From assembly GCF_032118995.1 (NCBI RefSeq), contig NC_092667.1, positions 3,774,931-3,838,930 of the forward strand: a DNA stretch of 64,000 nucleotides. The letters are read 5' to 3'. The notes beneath the pieces were generated by a model. It ran no database searches. It saw nothing but the letters and a program-made list of their open reading frames with translations, and was not told the DNA's origin. A program made the translations under genes and the position numbers. This document shows positions 33,579 to 46,625 of the stretch, piece after piece. The first letter of the stretch is position 1. Each line of letters begins with the position of its first letter. Source of the stretch: Asterias amurensis. Its lineage: Eukaryota > Echinodermata > Asteroidea > Forcipulatida > Asteriidae.

Positions 33579-36174
33579 GATTTACAAATAAAAGTCCTCA
33601 GTTTTGTAAAAAAGTTCCAGTATTTTCGTATATGTTTGGTGAGGCGCGGCAGACGCTTTCTAAGTGGTTTGCATCTAAAGAGGCACCATATGTTGTCAAC
33701 TGGTGTTTGGGATACGAGCTGGCGGCAACACTAGTCCCGATCACGCGTGCTGTTTCCATAGAAACAAAGTACTAACAGAACATACGTCACGTCGTGCGTG
33801 GATGTGTGCATTGTCTATTATTCGCTTATCATTTTTATTGTCATCCGGCCGAACCCAATTCCCGCACTCATGAACTTGATTAAAAATTCATAACTACTGC
33901 TTTTGTAAGTGCCCCAAATATACATGGTCCTTTTATACCAGTTATCTTCAATTTATTTGGAACTGTGCACGTCTACATTTCATACAAGCCTTATTCGAAA
34001 AATTATCTAAAAGAAAGGAATCATTCACGCCGGAAGAGGAACCCCCCTTTTAGAAGAAAAAAAAACCCCAACAACACAGAAGTGCAGTGCATGCACTTCT
34101 GGTTTTCTTTTTGCAAAATGAGTTGGCCTGGTAAAAGCAATAATACAAAACTAACAACTGCGAAAATGAAACAAGCTGATCGTCGGCCTTTAACCATGTA
34201 CCATGGTCTGGCTTTTAGAGAAAATTAAAACACTTTACAAAAAAACGTTGAATTACCCTATAAATGCCTGAGTGTAAGAATATCCAAAATGCCCATTTGG
34301 GATGGGACTAATACTGAGTTAAAATAATGCATTCAATATGGAAAATTTAACTTAATTTACAATGATATCTTTTGTATACAATATTTAGAGATGACGAAAG
34401 AAACCTTTTTAAGACTTCACAATAATCTTTGTTTGAATATACTATATTTTGTACGTTCGTATAGGGTCTTACACCAAAAACGGCTTAATTGTTAATGTTA
34501 ACACTATTGTGCAAGATACACTGGAGTCACTTTGTGCGTGTTTGTATACACAGACAGGTAGGTCAAACAAAAAACAATGAATCAATCATGTGCTTTTTGA
34601 ATAGCGGCCCTCATCAAAAAGTGTAATAAAGATGAAACAACCTTCATTCATTGTTCTTTCCATTTCATCGCCTGATCATGAATATTAAATTAATGTTTAT
34701 GACTGTTTATTGTGTGTTGGATGATAGGCAGTCCATCATTCCATGAATTCTACCTCTATGGTCATACTAATCACTTGCCGGCGCAATGAGGCGGGGTGGA
34801 GGGCAAGGGCGACAGTATGCTCACATGAGATCCAGAACACAAATTATGATTTGATATCGATGCTATATTTACCAGGTAATTGTGTCGTTCGCTAGCCCCC
34901 CCCCCCCTCCACCCAATAATTGTCTAGTGTATGAAATTGGGTATGGTAACAAAAAATACTCGATGACCGTTGGGTCTACTAAAAAAAAGGAAACCTCTTA
35001 GGCAAGACGAAATTGACTGTTTAAAGATTGATGGAAATAAGTAAAGTTTGAGGTGTGGGCGCAAAACGGATCAATGTCAGGTTGTGGGTGGGGGGGGGAA
35101 ACATCTATTATCATTAATGGCCATAACCATTCCCGAGCGTGCTGCTTTAACGCTTGGGAGATGTGACGTCATCGCGAAACTACGCATTTGAATCTGGTCT
35201 CCTGGCGTCAATGCGTTCTATGAAAGCGACACTATTCCAAAGTATCAGCCTATAAATCCAACCTCGTATTATACATCGAACCCCTGATGCCTTTATAGTG
35301 GAATACCAACTTTTCTGGGTCGAGTTGGGAGTGAGATTTCACAACCATCGGCGATGTGCATGTGTTTTGATTTTGGCGTATGGCCTTTTTGGTTGATAAA
35401 TAAAACTCGAGTTTCAACCTGTGGTGTAATATCAATTATGTTGCGATCTGAGTTGGTTTGTTAATACATTCATAGTGGATTCTTGGGACAAATTTTACGA
35501 CCTCGCCACCACTAGTATTCTACATTTGTTCTTGTGGTTGACGGTGAGTGAAATTCTCGTACTGTGTGTGTGTGTGTGTGATGTGGTGTGTGTGACCATG
35601 GCTCCACCTGACATGGTGATCCAGATCATGGTGGTGTGACTGTCATTGGTCTTTTTTGTCAAAAAATTAATGGAACTGCATCAGTCAGTGTGTTGACTGT
35701 TATTGTTGGGGTGAATAGCTGTGGACTGGATGTTGTTTACGTATATTGACTGGTTTATTTTATATTGATTCTTAATAAATTATTAAATAAAATAACAGTT
35801 TGTAAACAATGTCAAAACTGGGCCGGTTTTGACTCGCAGTGACATGGAACTCCGCCATGTTTATGCTGTTTGTGTGTGTGAGTGCAAGTTGTTTAATTAA
35901 AAAAAAATGTTTACTTCAACCATGCTTTGAACCTTGATTTACTAAGATTAATTGAGAAAGTGCGTGTATTTTTTTCTTAGGTTTGGTATCGGTTTGGATG
36001 AAGGAAAGATATTGTTTTGATTTGTTCATTTATAGTTTCAAGTCCATGATCAAGGCCCACAACTTTCACACCTAATTTCCATGATTCGTCCACTCCAGGT
36101 TGATTGATTGACTCGGTTGCAAAGCTATTCATTACTTGGCAGAAGGAAGACATCTCATACCACGGTTTCAAGGA
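33579..36174. promoter_or_regulatory. Head-to-head intergenic region of the GPCR and RIOK1
   Basis: The region lies between two divergent start codons. It contains a CRE-like GATGTGACGTCATCGC at about 35160, C/G homopolymers (34898 and 35089) and a (TG)n run at 35563-35580. 5' UTR exons of both genes must lie here but are not resolved. No other gene is supported. Confidence 0.4.
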
Positions 36175-39100
36175 ATGGCTCAACGAGTAGAACATGATAA
36201 AGATGGGGGAGGAGTATCATCATCTGTAGATCAGGCTGTTCCATCAGGGCAGTTTGATGATGCAGATGTGGTGGATGAAGTCTCCAGCATTCTCAAGATG
36301 TAAGAAATTATTGATGTTGCTGTTACCTTTTTGAGATTTCAGTATGCTGTGTTGGTTTCAAGCTCTCCAGCTCTCTGTGTAGTCACGAATATGTGTTGGG
36401 CGTGTTCGGTCCATCTACCGGATCGCTGCGCTATTAAAAGATTGGTCGCGCAGCAATCGGTCGATCGGGCAACAATCGGTCGATCAAGCAACGATCGGTC
36501 GATCGCGCAATGAACATCTTTGCGTGATTGACCGATTGAGCTACAAGTATTTTTTTGCGAGATTAGCGGATCATGCAGGAAAGGCTTTGCGCGATCTACC
36601 GATTGTGCAGGAATAGATTTGTGCGATGGGTCGATCGTGCAGGAAAAATTTTTGGGGGATCGACTGCTAGACAGTGCTATCACCCCCATGTTCAGGAGTG
36701 ATAGCGCTGTCTGGCAGTAAGTGGTTCGTGGGGTGATCAAGGTTTTCATGACTACATTTGTTTGTGACTACACAGCTTTTCGTTGTTCAAAGTGTCTTGG
36801 AATCAAGACTTTACATTGTGTTGTAAAGACTGTGTAATTGTACATGCAGGCCTTGAAGTAACCCAAGGCAATTGCCGTGCAAGGTTCCTTTACAGTTTGA
36901 CATTTTCCTCATAGAGATGCCTCTTACCAGAGGAAAATTACAGTGCAAAGTTCAATGCTTGTACTAGGTTGTCGTTTGATGGTAATAATGAATAAGAAGA
37001 AACTATAATTTATAGTATAAACAAATAGTGAACTTGCAGGTACAATCGTGTGTAAATCTCTTAGTGTGAGTGTTGACTCTGAAAAGAGCTGGTTGGGTCT
37101 CGACATTTTGAACAGTATACTCTGCTCATCTTCAGGAGAAACAATGAAGTTTGGGATGCATTCTGGCAACCTGACTTTGACCACAGACATATTTGAGCTT
37201 CAGTCATTGGTTGAAAGCGTCTTTACTAGTTCGGTTTAACCATGGAGCCAGAGCTGTTCCGAACAAACTGCAACTGAGTATGAAGGTTTCAAAACCATGA
37301 TATATGGATGCAGAATGTTAGTTTAGTAGAAAAGTACACTTTACCTCCATGTTCAAGATTATCAAAACAATATAACAATAATTTCACATCCCATGAATGT
37401 TATTTCTGAATAAGGTGCTATTGTTTTTGTGTTTGAGTCACGAATAAACATGTAAAGGTTGTGCATCCTTGTGAAAAGCACTTTTACTTTCAGATTGAGA
37501 AACGTTTCATAAGTATTACTTAGGAACTTATCTACATATGTGTAGATGAACACTGAAAAAGTTATACAATGCATTTTGGTAAGACACATTGCTTTTGTAT
37601 TGTGTTACCTACAACAAGAAACCTGTTTTGCCAATGTTAGTGTAGCTTTGTTGGAGCTGACAAAACGTAAAACCCAAGGCTAGTACTATCATGTATGTTT
37701 GTAGTAATTTTGTTTCGTATTTTCTTGCCTAAAGGGAGTCTTCAAAGAATAAAACTAGTGTTCTAAGTCCACAAGAAATCGAGAAGGGCAGGACCATTGA
37801 AGATAAAAGTAAGTTAAAAGGAAATCTGGACTGTGAAATTCTAGAATTTAATATGAATAATGCCAAAGTTGTATGTACTATTAATAGAAAATTTTAGAAG
37901 AGAAAGAAACATATTTTGTTGTGAAGCATATTTTATCTTAATTCTGAGGTTTACTGGAGATTTGCTTGTATTTAAAACCCTACTTGATCTTATATTTTCA
38001 GTTGCACAGATGATGACAGAGAAAGATGAAGATGAATTTGATGAAGAAAGTGACGATGAGCTATGGGCCTGGGATGAGCAAACAACAGGTTGGGATCAAA
38101 ATAGGAACAAATTTCTGTCAAAAAATCTTGCAGTTTTTAGTAGAAAATAGCATAATATAGTAGTAAGATTTTGTGTGTTTTTCACCTTCCTAACCTTGTT
38201 GAACTGGAAGATTAAAATATTATAAACATGAATTTTTATTTACTTTTACAGATTTCACAAAAAGATTCAATGCATCTCGTTCAAACTCCTCACAGGTGAG
38301 ATTGTGTTCATTAACATTAAACCAGAACCAATGTTATTTTCTCCAGCGGAAAGGCCTCTTCATCATCTATTCACCAGGGGTATAAATGGGTACCTGCGAG
38401 GGTAGAGGTTGATATTGTGTTTGAAAAAGCCTGTGAAGCGCCACTGCAGCCCGGGCTGTATACTCCAAATGAGCTGAGCCCAAATGTTCAGGACCATATG
38501 TAAAGTGCATTGATGCGGTTATCGTTATAGGAGCCCGATAAGAACTAGTTATTATCAAACCATGTTAAACTTTGTTGCCATGTTTACCACCCTCAATTCT
38601 TTCACCATCTTCACCTTTTGCTTTGCCCTGCCATTCATTTTTATAAAACTCTAGCTATCCCCTTCCTTCAAAACTTATTTGTTTTGTTTCTGTTCACTTA
38701 TATTGTTTAGCAACCAAATGCATCCCAAGCAAACAGTCAGAAGGGAAAAAAACTATCGAACTACCAGGTATGTAAACTTTTTAACATTCTCAACTTTTTT
38801 TAACAAACATTCATAAATACCTCAGACAGTTTCGCTATTCCTATTGGTGGAGAGCGCATCACGTGGGTGTGTATAAACCTTTGTTTATGACCAGTAAAAA
38901 GTGTTGAAACATGGGCGTGACACGCGAGTTTGCACCTGTGCTCATAAGACAGTTTCTTCATTCCTATTGGTCGAGAGCAACAGCCGAGACAATTGTGCCA
39001 CGAGGCCTGGTTCTTGATAATTTGCCTCGACTTCGTCTCGGTAAAATTATCAAGAACCAGGCCTCGTTGGGATTAAACCACTAGTTGAAAACCTCTTTAT

Positions 39101-42100
39101 TTGTAACTTCTGTATTATGTCAATAAAACCAAAAACACAAATGACAATGCTCCTCTTTCAATCACATTTATCTCTCTACAATTTTTAAACAGCCCCAAGA
39201 GAAGTCTTTGACGAAATTTGCCAACAAGATAACGATAGAGAAATACGAGGGTCCTCGAGGGCTACCGGACAGTGCTACAAATCAGATGAACCGCTCCAAT
39301 AAGAAATCAGAGTCTGACAGGTAATGAATATTCATCACTGCAGTGATTTGGACAGGAAAACCAAAGATGGAGGTTTGATAAGTGAGATTTACAGATTTCC
39401 TATTTTAATCTTATTTTTGATTTGTTTGACCTACAGAGTTCGTGTAAAGGATAAGGCAGACAGAGCTACGATGGAACAAGTAAGTTCTGATATAAAAATG
39501 ATTATAACTCTGTCTAATCTTTCACTGATATGTGTTGAACAAAAAAAGCTGTTCTTTTTGGAATTGTTGGATCCTTAATGAACTGTTTAAAGGAACACGT
39601 TGCCTTGGATCGATCGAGTTGGTCTTTGAAAAGCGTTCTGGTAACCGTTTGTTATCAAATCGATATGGCTAGAAAGATGTTGTAAAAGTAGAATATAATA
39701 ATCCACACAAGTATCACTCAAAATTGCACGGTTTTCTTTTTACCTCGTCGACTAACACGGTCGGCCATTTATCCATAAATGGCCGACCGTGCTAGTCTGG
39801 GACGTAAAATGAAAACCGTGCAATTTTGAGTGATACTTGTGTGGATCATTATATTCTACTTTTAAAACATCTTTCTAACCAACCATATGCATTTCATAAT
39901 AAATGGTTTCAAACACTTTTTATAGACCAACTTGTCCGATCCAAGGCAACGTGTTCCTTTAAAAGCATGTCTTATAACTAATATTTTTTAAATTAATGCA
40001 TGTTTTCACTGGGTCAGCTGATTGCCTCTAAGCTATTGAAAATGCTGGGCACTTTCCTCTTGTGTGGACAAACTGCAGTTGCATGCCTGGTGTATTCTCC
40101 ATGATTTAATGAAATCATGACGGTTTGTACAATGTACTCGTCACCAAATCATCAAAGAACTGTCCTTGAAACCAGCTTCGCTACTTTTTACTTATTTGGT
40201 CCACAGTTCGAATGCAATGCAACCTCTATCCATGCCAAGAATGTGGATTGGGTCTTCCTCATTCATGCATTGTATTCTTTTCGTATTAACATATTTTCAG
40301 AATTATTATGCTTAATGGTTACAGTACTTCTATTGTTTCATAAAGACCCAAATAAAGAACTCTATTGAATTAATTATTTTTCTAGGTGCTAGATCCGCGG
40401 ACGAGGATGATTATTTTCAAGCTCTTGAGTCGTAACTTCATCAGTGAAATAAATGGCTGTATTAGCACAGGGAAGGAAGCCAACGTCTACCACGCCACAA
40501 CTAAAACGGGTCTCCATCGAGCTATTAAGGTACTGAAGTCATGATTCTACATTGCCCGTAGAGAAATGAATAGTATAGAAAACAGCTTAAACATGTACAA
40601 ATGTGTTTCTGGTATGTCTCCCATGTACATTTCGAGCTCATTAGAAACCAGGGCAACAAAGAGCAACTTGCGTTGCCAAGGTAACCTTTACATTCTCCAA
40701 ACCACCTGAAAATCAGGAGACAGAGCATTTTCAATTAAAGGCTCTAGGATGTTGAACTCCACACTCTATCAATAATTCTAGCTGTGTGGCCAAGTTTAAA
40801 GGGTCATTAATACACTTGTTCAAACTGTAAACCTGTTCCTAGCTTGATCTGCACAGAAAGCCTGCACAACGTCATAGAGAGGTCTGGCTTTTGTTGTACC
40901 AAACTGTAATAGTTAATATACAAAGTTAATGAAATCTGTGTTGAAATCTTGCTCACAATTTAAAATTTATGAAACTTTCTATTTCAATTATAGATTTACA
41001 AGACATCAATTTTGACATTCAAAGACAGAGACAAATATGTTGCCGGAGAATTTCGGTAAGTTAAAAAGAAATGTCATTCACGGATTTTGTGTACTGTTAC
41101 AGCGCAAAAACTAGTTTTGTAGCAGTCTCCAGATTTGTGTCTGTGTGCAAATGTATTCATTAATATTTTGTGTGTGTATTATAGATTTCGTCATGGTTAC
41201 TGCAAGCGAAACCCTCGTAAGATGGTGAGAACATGGGCAGAGAAAGAAATGAGAAATCTTATAAGGTAAAGAACTTCTGTCATATATTGACCCATTCATT
41301 AACTTAATATTTAAGCTCGACTTGGTATTATGTATTTTCGATTTGCGGTAACACCAGATTTTTTTGGTTCAATTATTAGAATCCATTCTGCTGGGATACA
41401 GTGTCCTGAGCCACATTTGCTGCGTGGACATGTTCTTGTTATGGACTTCATAGGAACAGATGGATGGTAAGTATCCAAAAAGTGCCTTAGGCACTTCTTG
41501 AATGATTTGTTGTTTACTTACTCCCGTGTGGCTCTATCCTGGTGCTAGACCTCACTGTCCTGGAGGTTGTGCTCTCTGCAGTTTGGCCACTGATTTAAAT
41601 TAAAGAAAAGGAAAATTAATCTTGAATTGGTACAAAGAAAACCAAAATTTAAAATGTAAAGTGTGTTTGATTCATCCTGATTTCTTCATTGCTTTTTCTA
41701 TATTTAGGCCGGCACCATTGCTGAAGGATGTCTCGATATCAGAGAGCAAAGCCAGGGAGCTTTACTTGGATTGCATTCAGATGGTACGACAGATGTATCA
41801 AGATGCACGCCTCGTCCACGCTGATCTCAGCGAGTTCAACATGCTGTGAGTAAATACAGTATTTCTTGAGATGGACTTCAAACCAAACAAACTTTCAGTT
41901 ATAATAGTGAACTCGTTTTGTGTCACAAATACAATACCATGTGTTTCACAGTTCTGAAATATTTCTGCCTGCAGTTTCTGTGATGGTCAATTATATGTGA
42001 TTGATGTGTCTCAGTCCGTTGAACATGATCATCCTCATGCTTTGGAGTTTCTGAGGAAAGACTGCACGAATATTACAGGTAAGAATCATTCTCAGAACTA

Positions 42101-45100
42101 ACTCACAAACTTCAAATATACAAATTCAAGTGGGGCAGTTACTTTTCAGATTTGTATCTGTTGCACAAATTTTATGGCTTTACAATTTCCTTTAAAGCCA
42201 TTGGACCCTTTTAGTAAACAGTGTTGTCCAAGGCCGTCACTTTGTGTACCACAACTTCTATATCAAATAACAAACCTGTGAAAATTTAGGCTCAATCGGT
42301 CATCGGAGTTGGGAGAATTCAATGGAAAACCCCACCCTTGTTTCCGCGCGTTTCGCCGTGTCATGACATGTGTTAAAAATAAATCCGTAATTCTCGTCAA
42401 CGAGAAATTAAAATTGTTGTGCTGTTTTCTCAAAAAGTAAAGCATTTCATGGACTAATATTTCACCATTGCCTTCTGTAAACCCTGTAAGTTATTTGTAA
42501 ATCTGTGAACTTTTATTTTTTTTCTGAACCGAAAGGGTCCAATGGCTTTAACTCACATCAATTATTGTTGCTTCCCTACCACAAACCATGTGTGTGTTTC
42601 TCAGTTAGTGGTAAATTTGCTGTTAAAACAAAGATGATTTCTTTAAGAACAACATTTTGCAAATTAATTATTTAATACAAATTCAAGGCAAGATTTAAGT
42701 ATAATCATTTGTTTCAATTTTGCAGACTATTTCCGGAAGAATGAAGTGTGTACGATGACTGTACGAGAGATGTTTGATTTTGTAACAGACCCCAACATCA
42801 CCAATGAAAATATCGACGATTATCTTGAGAGGGTAAGATCTTCAAACATCAGTTTTATCCTTTTGAGACAATAGACGTGCAGCGTACTCAGATGTGCCTA
42901 TCCGGGGTGTCATTTTGGGTGTCAAAATCGTATACAAATATGCACAAAATAGAGTTGACACCCAAAATTATGCGCATTGTTCAGATGCGCGTTCTATATT
43001 GTCTAAGAAATCAATAGCTCCCCCTTGCATAAGGCGAAACGCTACAGGTATGCTGAGGTCACGCCCACGCTTTTATGCACAGAGAACAGCTATTCCAATG
43101 ATCTGCCTCCTTTTTGAGAATGTGGCGTCATATGCAATGGGTCTACAGCAGCCACAAGTGGATTGTCCCAAAATGCCCATAGTGGCTGCAAGATTTGACC
43201 TACCTCCATAACTTTTCCAGTGTAAAATTTGTTTTTTCTTCAGTTATGTAATCTTGTGTAATTATTTTGTTAATTATAGGCAATGGATATAGCATCGGAG
43301 AGATCTGAACAGCAACAAACAGAGCAAGAGAAGATTGATGAGGAGGTAAAAAAACTAACATTCTCAGCAGTATTGAACTTGTAGCCATGGTGGGGGGTGC
43401 TGGGCAGAACTACCCAGGACTCAAATATTTTAGCCCAGCGCTCTGAGCAAAATACACTGTATCGCTCAGCACAAATTTCCCCTTGAAAAATCAAACTTAT
43501 TGTCCATTGTGCATTGATCTAAGACACAGCTAATGATAAGGAGCATCAAATGTTACAGAGAATGAACACAGTCAAAAGGCCATCAACTTATTGCATGGCT
43601 TCATAACATGAACAGTTTGGAAACCTGACATCATGCCTGAAGCTTGCACTTGATGGCTCCTTAATTAAACATTAATAATTTTGTTGATCCGCTCGCCGTT
43701 GGTGGACTTTGATAATATTGGATTAGCAGCCCACCATTAAAGTTGGCCTAGCAACATCCCTTTTCCATTTTCCCCAGAAGTTTCTCCTGAGGATGCTGTT
43801 GTCACTTAATGTCTGTTGCCTCTTTTTATTGACAGGTATTCAAGGCAGTCTTTATCCCTCGTAACCTTGATGATGTAGATGACTATGAGAAAGACATCTT
43901 GAAGGTTCAAGAAGGACAGACAGATGAGGTGAGATACAAAATAATAAGAAAATTGAAGAGACCCTCAGTTTTTTTCCTCAAGCAAAGCTCTTCCTCCTGT
44001 ACGGCCAAACAATATGTTGTTTTATCTTCCTCTCAAGAAGATTGACAGAGTAGTCTTGTCTATTGGAAAAGAGGTTGGGTTAGATTTATTGCCTGTGACC
44101 CTCAATCTCCAAGAATGGGTTTTCTTGGTTCTTTTATGTGCATAATTTTAGCGCGCTTGACTCATTGCTTGCAATAATTCAATTACAACGTAGGATTAGG
44201 CGTCGCATTTTAGATTTGGACTTGGCCACAACACCAGAGTTTCAATCAAGTGGGCTAGACTGCCACTAAGAAAATAGCAAATATTTGATGTGTAAGCGTA
44301 ATTTATAAAAGATGTATGCAAGAAGGTCTATATGTACGTCAACATCATCTTCCTTTGTTCATTTTTGTTTTGCCAGATTTATTACCAGAAACTGACTGGA
44401 CTGGAGAACCAAGGTGACACAACAAAAGTAAGTTTATTTTTTTCTGTTCTTTTCCCAAAATTCTTTGCCTCGAACGTTGAACATCCATTAATATTAATCA
44501 TCGACTAAAAGCTTTTAAAAGATTGAACTGACAGTTGTAACTTCATGGCATATTGTCTGGTAACCCCGTATCTGCTAAGCTTGATTTGGTTGTGCTTAGC
44601 AAATGTTTATGCTTCTTAATGAATCTGAGCCATTAACGCACCAAATATGAAGTGCTTTCTGAGAGAGAGAGAGCTTGTAAAAAATTATTGTTTCTATTTA
44701 GCGTCGTCACAGTTTCAAGTAATATTCTCCTTGAAAAGCATTTCTTTAAACACATGCAACATTCTGTTGACACAAAGTTGGTCAATTTTATTTGATAGAC
44801 TCTGTTAGATGATCGTATGGACTCGGAAGGTGAAGAAGAAGACAACATGATGGAGAAAGACCAAGAATCCGCGGAGGATCAGAGCGGCACCAAAGTTCAC
44901 CATCGACCACGGGATGAGTCACCTAACTCTAAAAAGGTAGAATACATTACATGATGTCATCACATTCCTAGGCCCAATTACATAGAGTTGCTTAGCAGAA
45001 GATCCTTAAAAAATCCCTGCTGAGCAACAATGAGCTGGATACTAGTCACAAACTGTAGATGTGACATGGTATTTTGGCTGGTCATCTTATTATGGATAGC

Positions 45101-45584
45101 ATAACTTTGTTTTGCTTAGCTTATTTTAGTGCCTTAGCAGCTTTATGAAGTTGGGCCCAGCAGTTAGAAGAAGGGTCATAGATTGGTAAATACTCTAAAA
45201 CTTAATTACCAAAAAAACTTACTTTGTAAGAAGTACGTGGACCTTATCACAAATACTTGGTACCCGCGCAATATGCATGGAATGAGGTCTATGCTAGTCA
45301 TGCTAGCGATCAAGCTCGCTCGCTAGACCAGCATACACCTCATTCAACAGTTAGTGCTTGAGCAATGGGCATTTGCGAAAAGGTCTACGGTAATTTGGTT
45401 TGATCATGATGACAGTGTCCCTTTACTGGAATTCTTGAAAATTGTTTTTGACTTCTTATATCATCAGGAAAGGAAGAAAGCTGTCAAGGAAGAGAAGAGA
45501 GAAAACAGACAAACCAAGACGCCAAAACACATCAAGAAACGTAAAGAGAAAATGGCAATGATGCGGAAAGGAGTCCATAAATAG
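36175..45584 (+). CDS. RIOK1: Serine/threonine-protein kinase RIO1
   Basis: An atypical kinase/ATPase that in other eukaryotes acts in late cytoplasmic 40S subunit maturation. Nineteen coding exons join in phase: 36175-36299, 37735-37808, 38002-38088, 38252-38295, 38711-38767, 39193-39320, 39437-39479, 40386-40529, 40994-41055, 41185-41265, 41380-41466, 41708-41845, 41975-42078, 42726-42832, 43280-43345, 43836-43928, 44377-44427, 44799-44936, 45468-45584. They give 581 aa, against 568 in human. The N-terminus has PSGQFDDAD and an acidic stretch with DDELWAWDE, as in human RIOK1. The kinase core shows the P-loop STGKEANVY (213-221), catalytic Lys234 (RAIK), HADLSEFN with Asp350/Asn355, and metal-binding Asp367 in [15 protein letters not shown]. 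The spacings 234-350-367 match human 208-324-341. The C-terminus is basic ([11 protein letters not shown]), also as in human. The start was chosen because it precedes the conserved GQFDDAD motif and opens the frame. 5' UTR exons are not identified. Confidence 0.97.
36375..36775. mobile_element. TIR element with a 19-bp GATCGGTCGATC minisatellite
   Basis: Exact inverted ends CTGTGTAGTCAC / GTGACTACACAG bound 401 bp in RIOK1 intron 1. Inside, a 19-bp unit (GCAACAATCGGTCGATCGG-like) repeats three times at 36450-36506. Decayed CGATC/GCAGGAA relatives run to 36660, then a hairpin of 20-bp arms (CTGCTAGACAGTGCTATCAC) follows at 36664-36717. Confidence 0.75.
38365..38560 (+). mobile_element. SINE S2, body and tail
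   Basis: CCAGGGGTATAAATGGGTACC, GAGGGTAGAGGTTG, CCCGGGCTGTATACTCC and the tail GAGCCCGATAAGAACTAGTT plus ATTAT. The head is missing. RIOK1 intron. Confidence 0.7.
39000..39067. repeat. Perfect hairpin with 24-bp arms
   Basis: ACGAGGCCTGGTTCTTGATA plus ATTT (39000-39023) and its exact reverse complement (39044-39067) surround a 20-bp loop. The flank holds two GACAGTTTC..CATTCCTATTGGT-type repeats (38824 and 38948). RIOK1 intron. Confidence 0.9.
39589..39962. mobile_element. Palindromic MITE F
   Basis: Ends AAAGGAACACGTTGCCTTGG plus ATCG, mirrored by CGATCCAAGGCAACGTGTTC plus CTTT (one base shifted). The centre is an inverted GACTAACACGGTCGGCCATTTAT pair. 374 bp, mostly self-complementary, RIOK1 intron. 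Confidence 0.93.
42192..42551 (+). mobile_element. MITE family E2, copy 2
   Basis: Ends TTTAAAGCCATTGGACCCTT / AAGGGTCCAATGGCTTTAA. Body CGTGTCATGACATGTG and CTCAATCGGTCATCGGAGTT. Same family as 17705-18081. RIOK1 intron. Confidence 0.9.
42866..43010. mobile_element. MITE with AGACAATAGA ends
   Basis: Inverted ends GAGACAATAGACGTGC.. and ..GCGCGTTCTATATTGTCT enclose inverted GGTGTCATTTTGGGTGTCAA/TTGACACCCAAAATTATGC. 145 bp, RIOK1 intron. Confidence 0.75.
43388..43725. repeat. Repeat family R, copy 1
   Basis: Shares GTGCTGGGCAGAACTACCCA, TTTTAGCCCAGCGCTCTGAG and CAAAATACACT with 50773-50925, and later TTTTGTTGATCCGCTCGCCGT. Class unknown. RIOK1 intron. Confidence 0.6.
44971..45159. mobile_element. 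MITE family N, copy 2
   Basis: GGCCCAATTACATAGAGTTGC plus TTAGCAG, facing CTTAGCAGCTTTATGAAGTT plus GGGCCC. RIOK1 last intron. Confidence 0.8.
45240..45385. mobile_element. MITE family K, copy 2
   Basis: GACCTTATCACAAATACTTG / GCATTTGCGAAAAGGTC ends. TAGCGATCAAGCTCGCTCGC in the middle. Same family as 17115-17262. It lies about 80 bp before the last RIOK1 exon. Confidence 0.8.
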
Positions 45585-45702
45585 TCAATGATCTTAGATG
45601 TACATGTACTATTAATTTATACAGTGTACAAACATTTCCTTTTTAAAGACCGAGTATTTTACTTATAAATGAGGGGAGATGAACTTGAAAGACAGTGTAC
45701 AG

Positions 45703-45852
45703 TCGACTGTCGATATAACAAGGTCGCTGGTTCTGGCTTCTTTTTATACCTCTTTACGGCAAAAATAAAATAAAGAAACACAAAGTATCAAATGAGATTT
45801 GGGAAATAAGCTCTTTGTAAGCAGAACCTTTTTATAATGAGGATTAACTGTC
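45703..45852. repeat. Repeat family Q, copy 2, in the RIOK1 3' flank
   Basis: AAGAAACACAAAGTATCAAA, TGAGATTTGGGAA, GCAGAACCTTTTTATAATGA and ATTAACTGTC match the copy at 15.2 kb. Two overlapping AATAAA hexamers inside it (45764-45769, 45769-45774) are the first poly(A) candidates past the RIOK1 stop. Confidence 0.55.
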
Positions 45853-46625
45853 AAAGAAAATTGTTGGAGGTGATGTATCTCAAACGGCTTTAAACTATAG
45901 TGAGCGGGAAAAACAGTGAACCAGTGACTAAAAACTGTGCAAAGTGAGGACATGTTTTTTAAGTTTTTGTTATCTGTGTTGAGTACATTTGTTGTGCTCA
46001 GGCAGCTTTATGAAATATAATAGCGTTCGCTCGAAAAATAAAATTTCACCATCAAAATAAATTCTACATTGTCATATTGATTAGAAACTATCAAATTGAG
46101 TTTTCTTTCATCAACTATGCAGATATAAATGAATTTATTGCCAGCGTGTATCACAATTTTGTCTGGAAATGTCTGATATATTTTCACATTTTTGAAAGAA
46201 ATTTACTTGGAATAAATAATAGCAAATTTGAGTTTTCACCCACAGTATTCTTGTTGATACTTTTCATTTGTTTAGGTGTACTTTTGAAACTTGAAATAAT
46301 TTTATCTCAAAGTGTCACATATAATTATTGTACTTTTATGCGGGAGGTGTAATAGCTAAAGTGCGGAGGGCGGCTTCTTTCTTCACTGACACATCTCTAT
46401 GACTGAAGCACCCCACCCCCCATTGCAGTAGTGGGGTGTTTATGTGTAGGGGTGTTCCCTTCGGAACAATAAGTTCGACTGTACCCACAAAATTACATGT
46501 TTTGAACCCCTTCCCCCACCAAAAGAACCCATTCAATTTACCCCCATCACTATCAATAAAACAGTCTTGATAAGTTGATGCCGAATTTATGCTACCCGGC
46601 CCACGAATTAAAAAAACTATGCCCT

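Noticed and set aside
36331-36749. Overlapping frames in the GATCGGTCGATC repeat
   Set aside because: The open frames come from the 19-bp units and have no conserved protein features.
41622-41849. Plus-strand frame starting upstream of a RIOK1 exon
   Set aside because: The first part is intron read-through; only 41708-41845 is exon by splice sites and homology.
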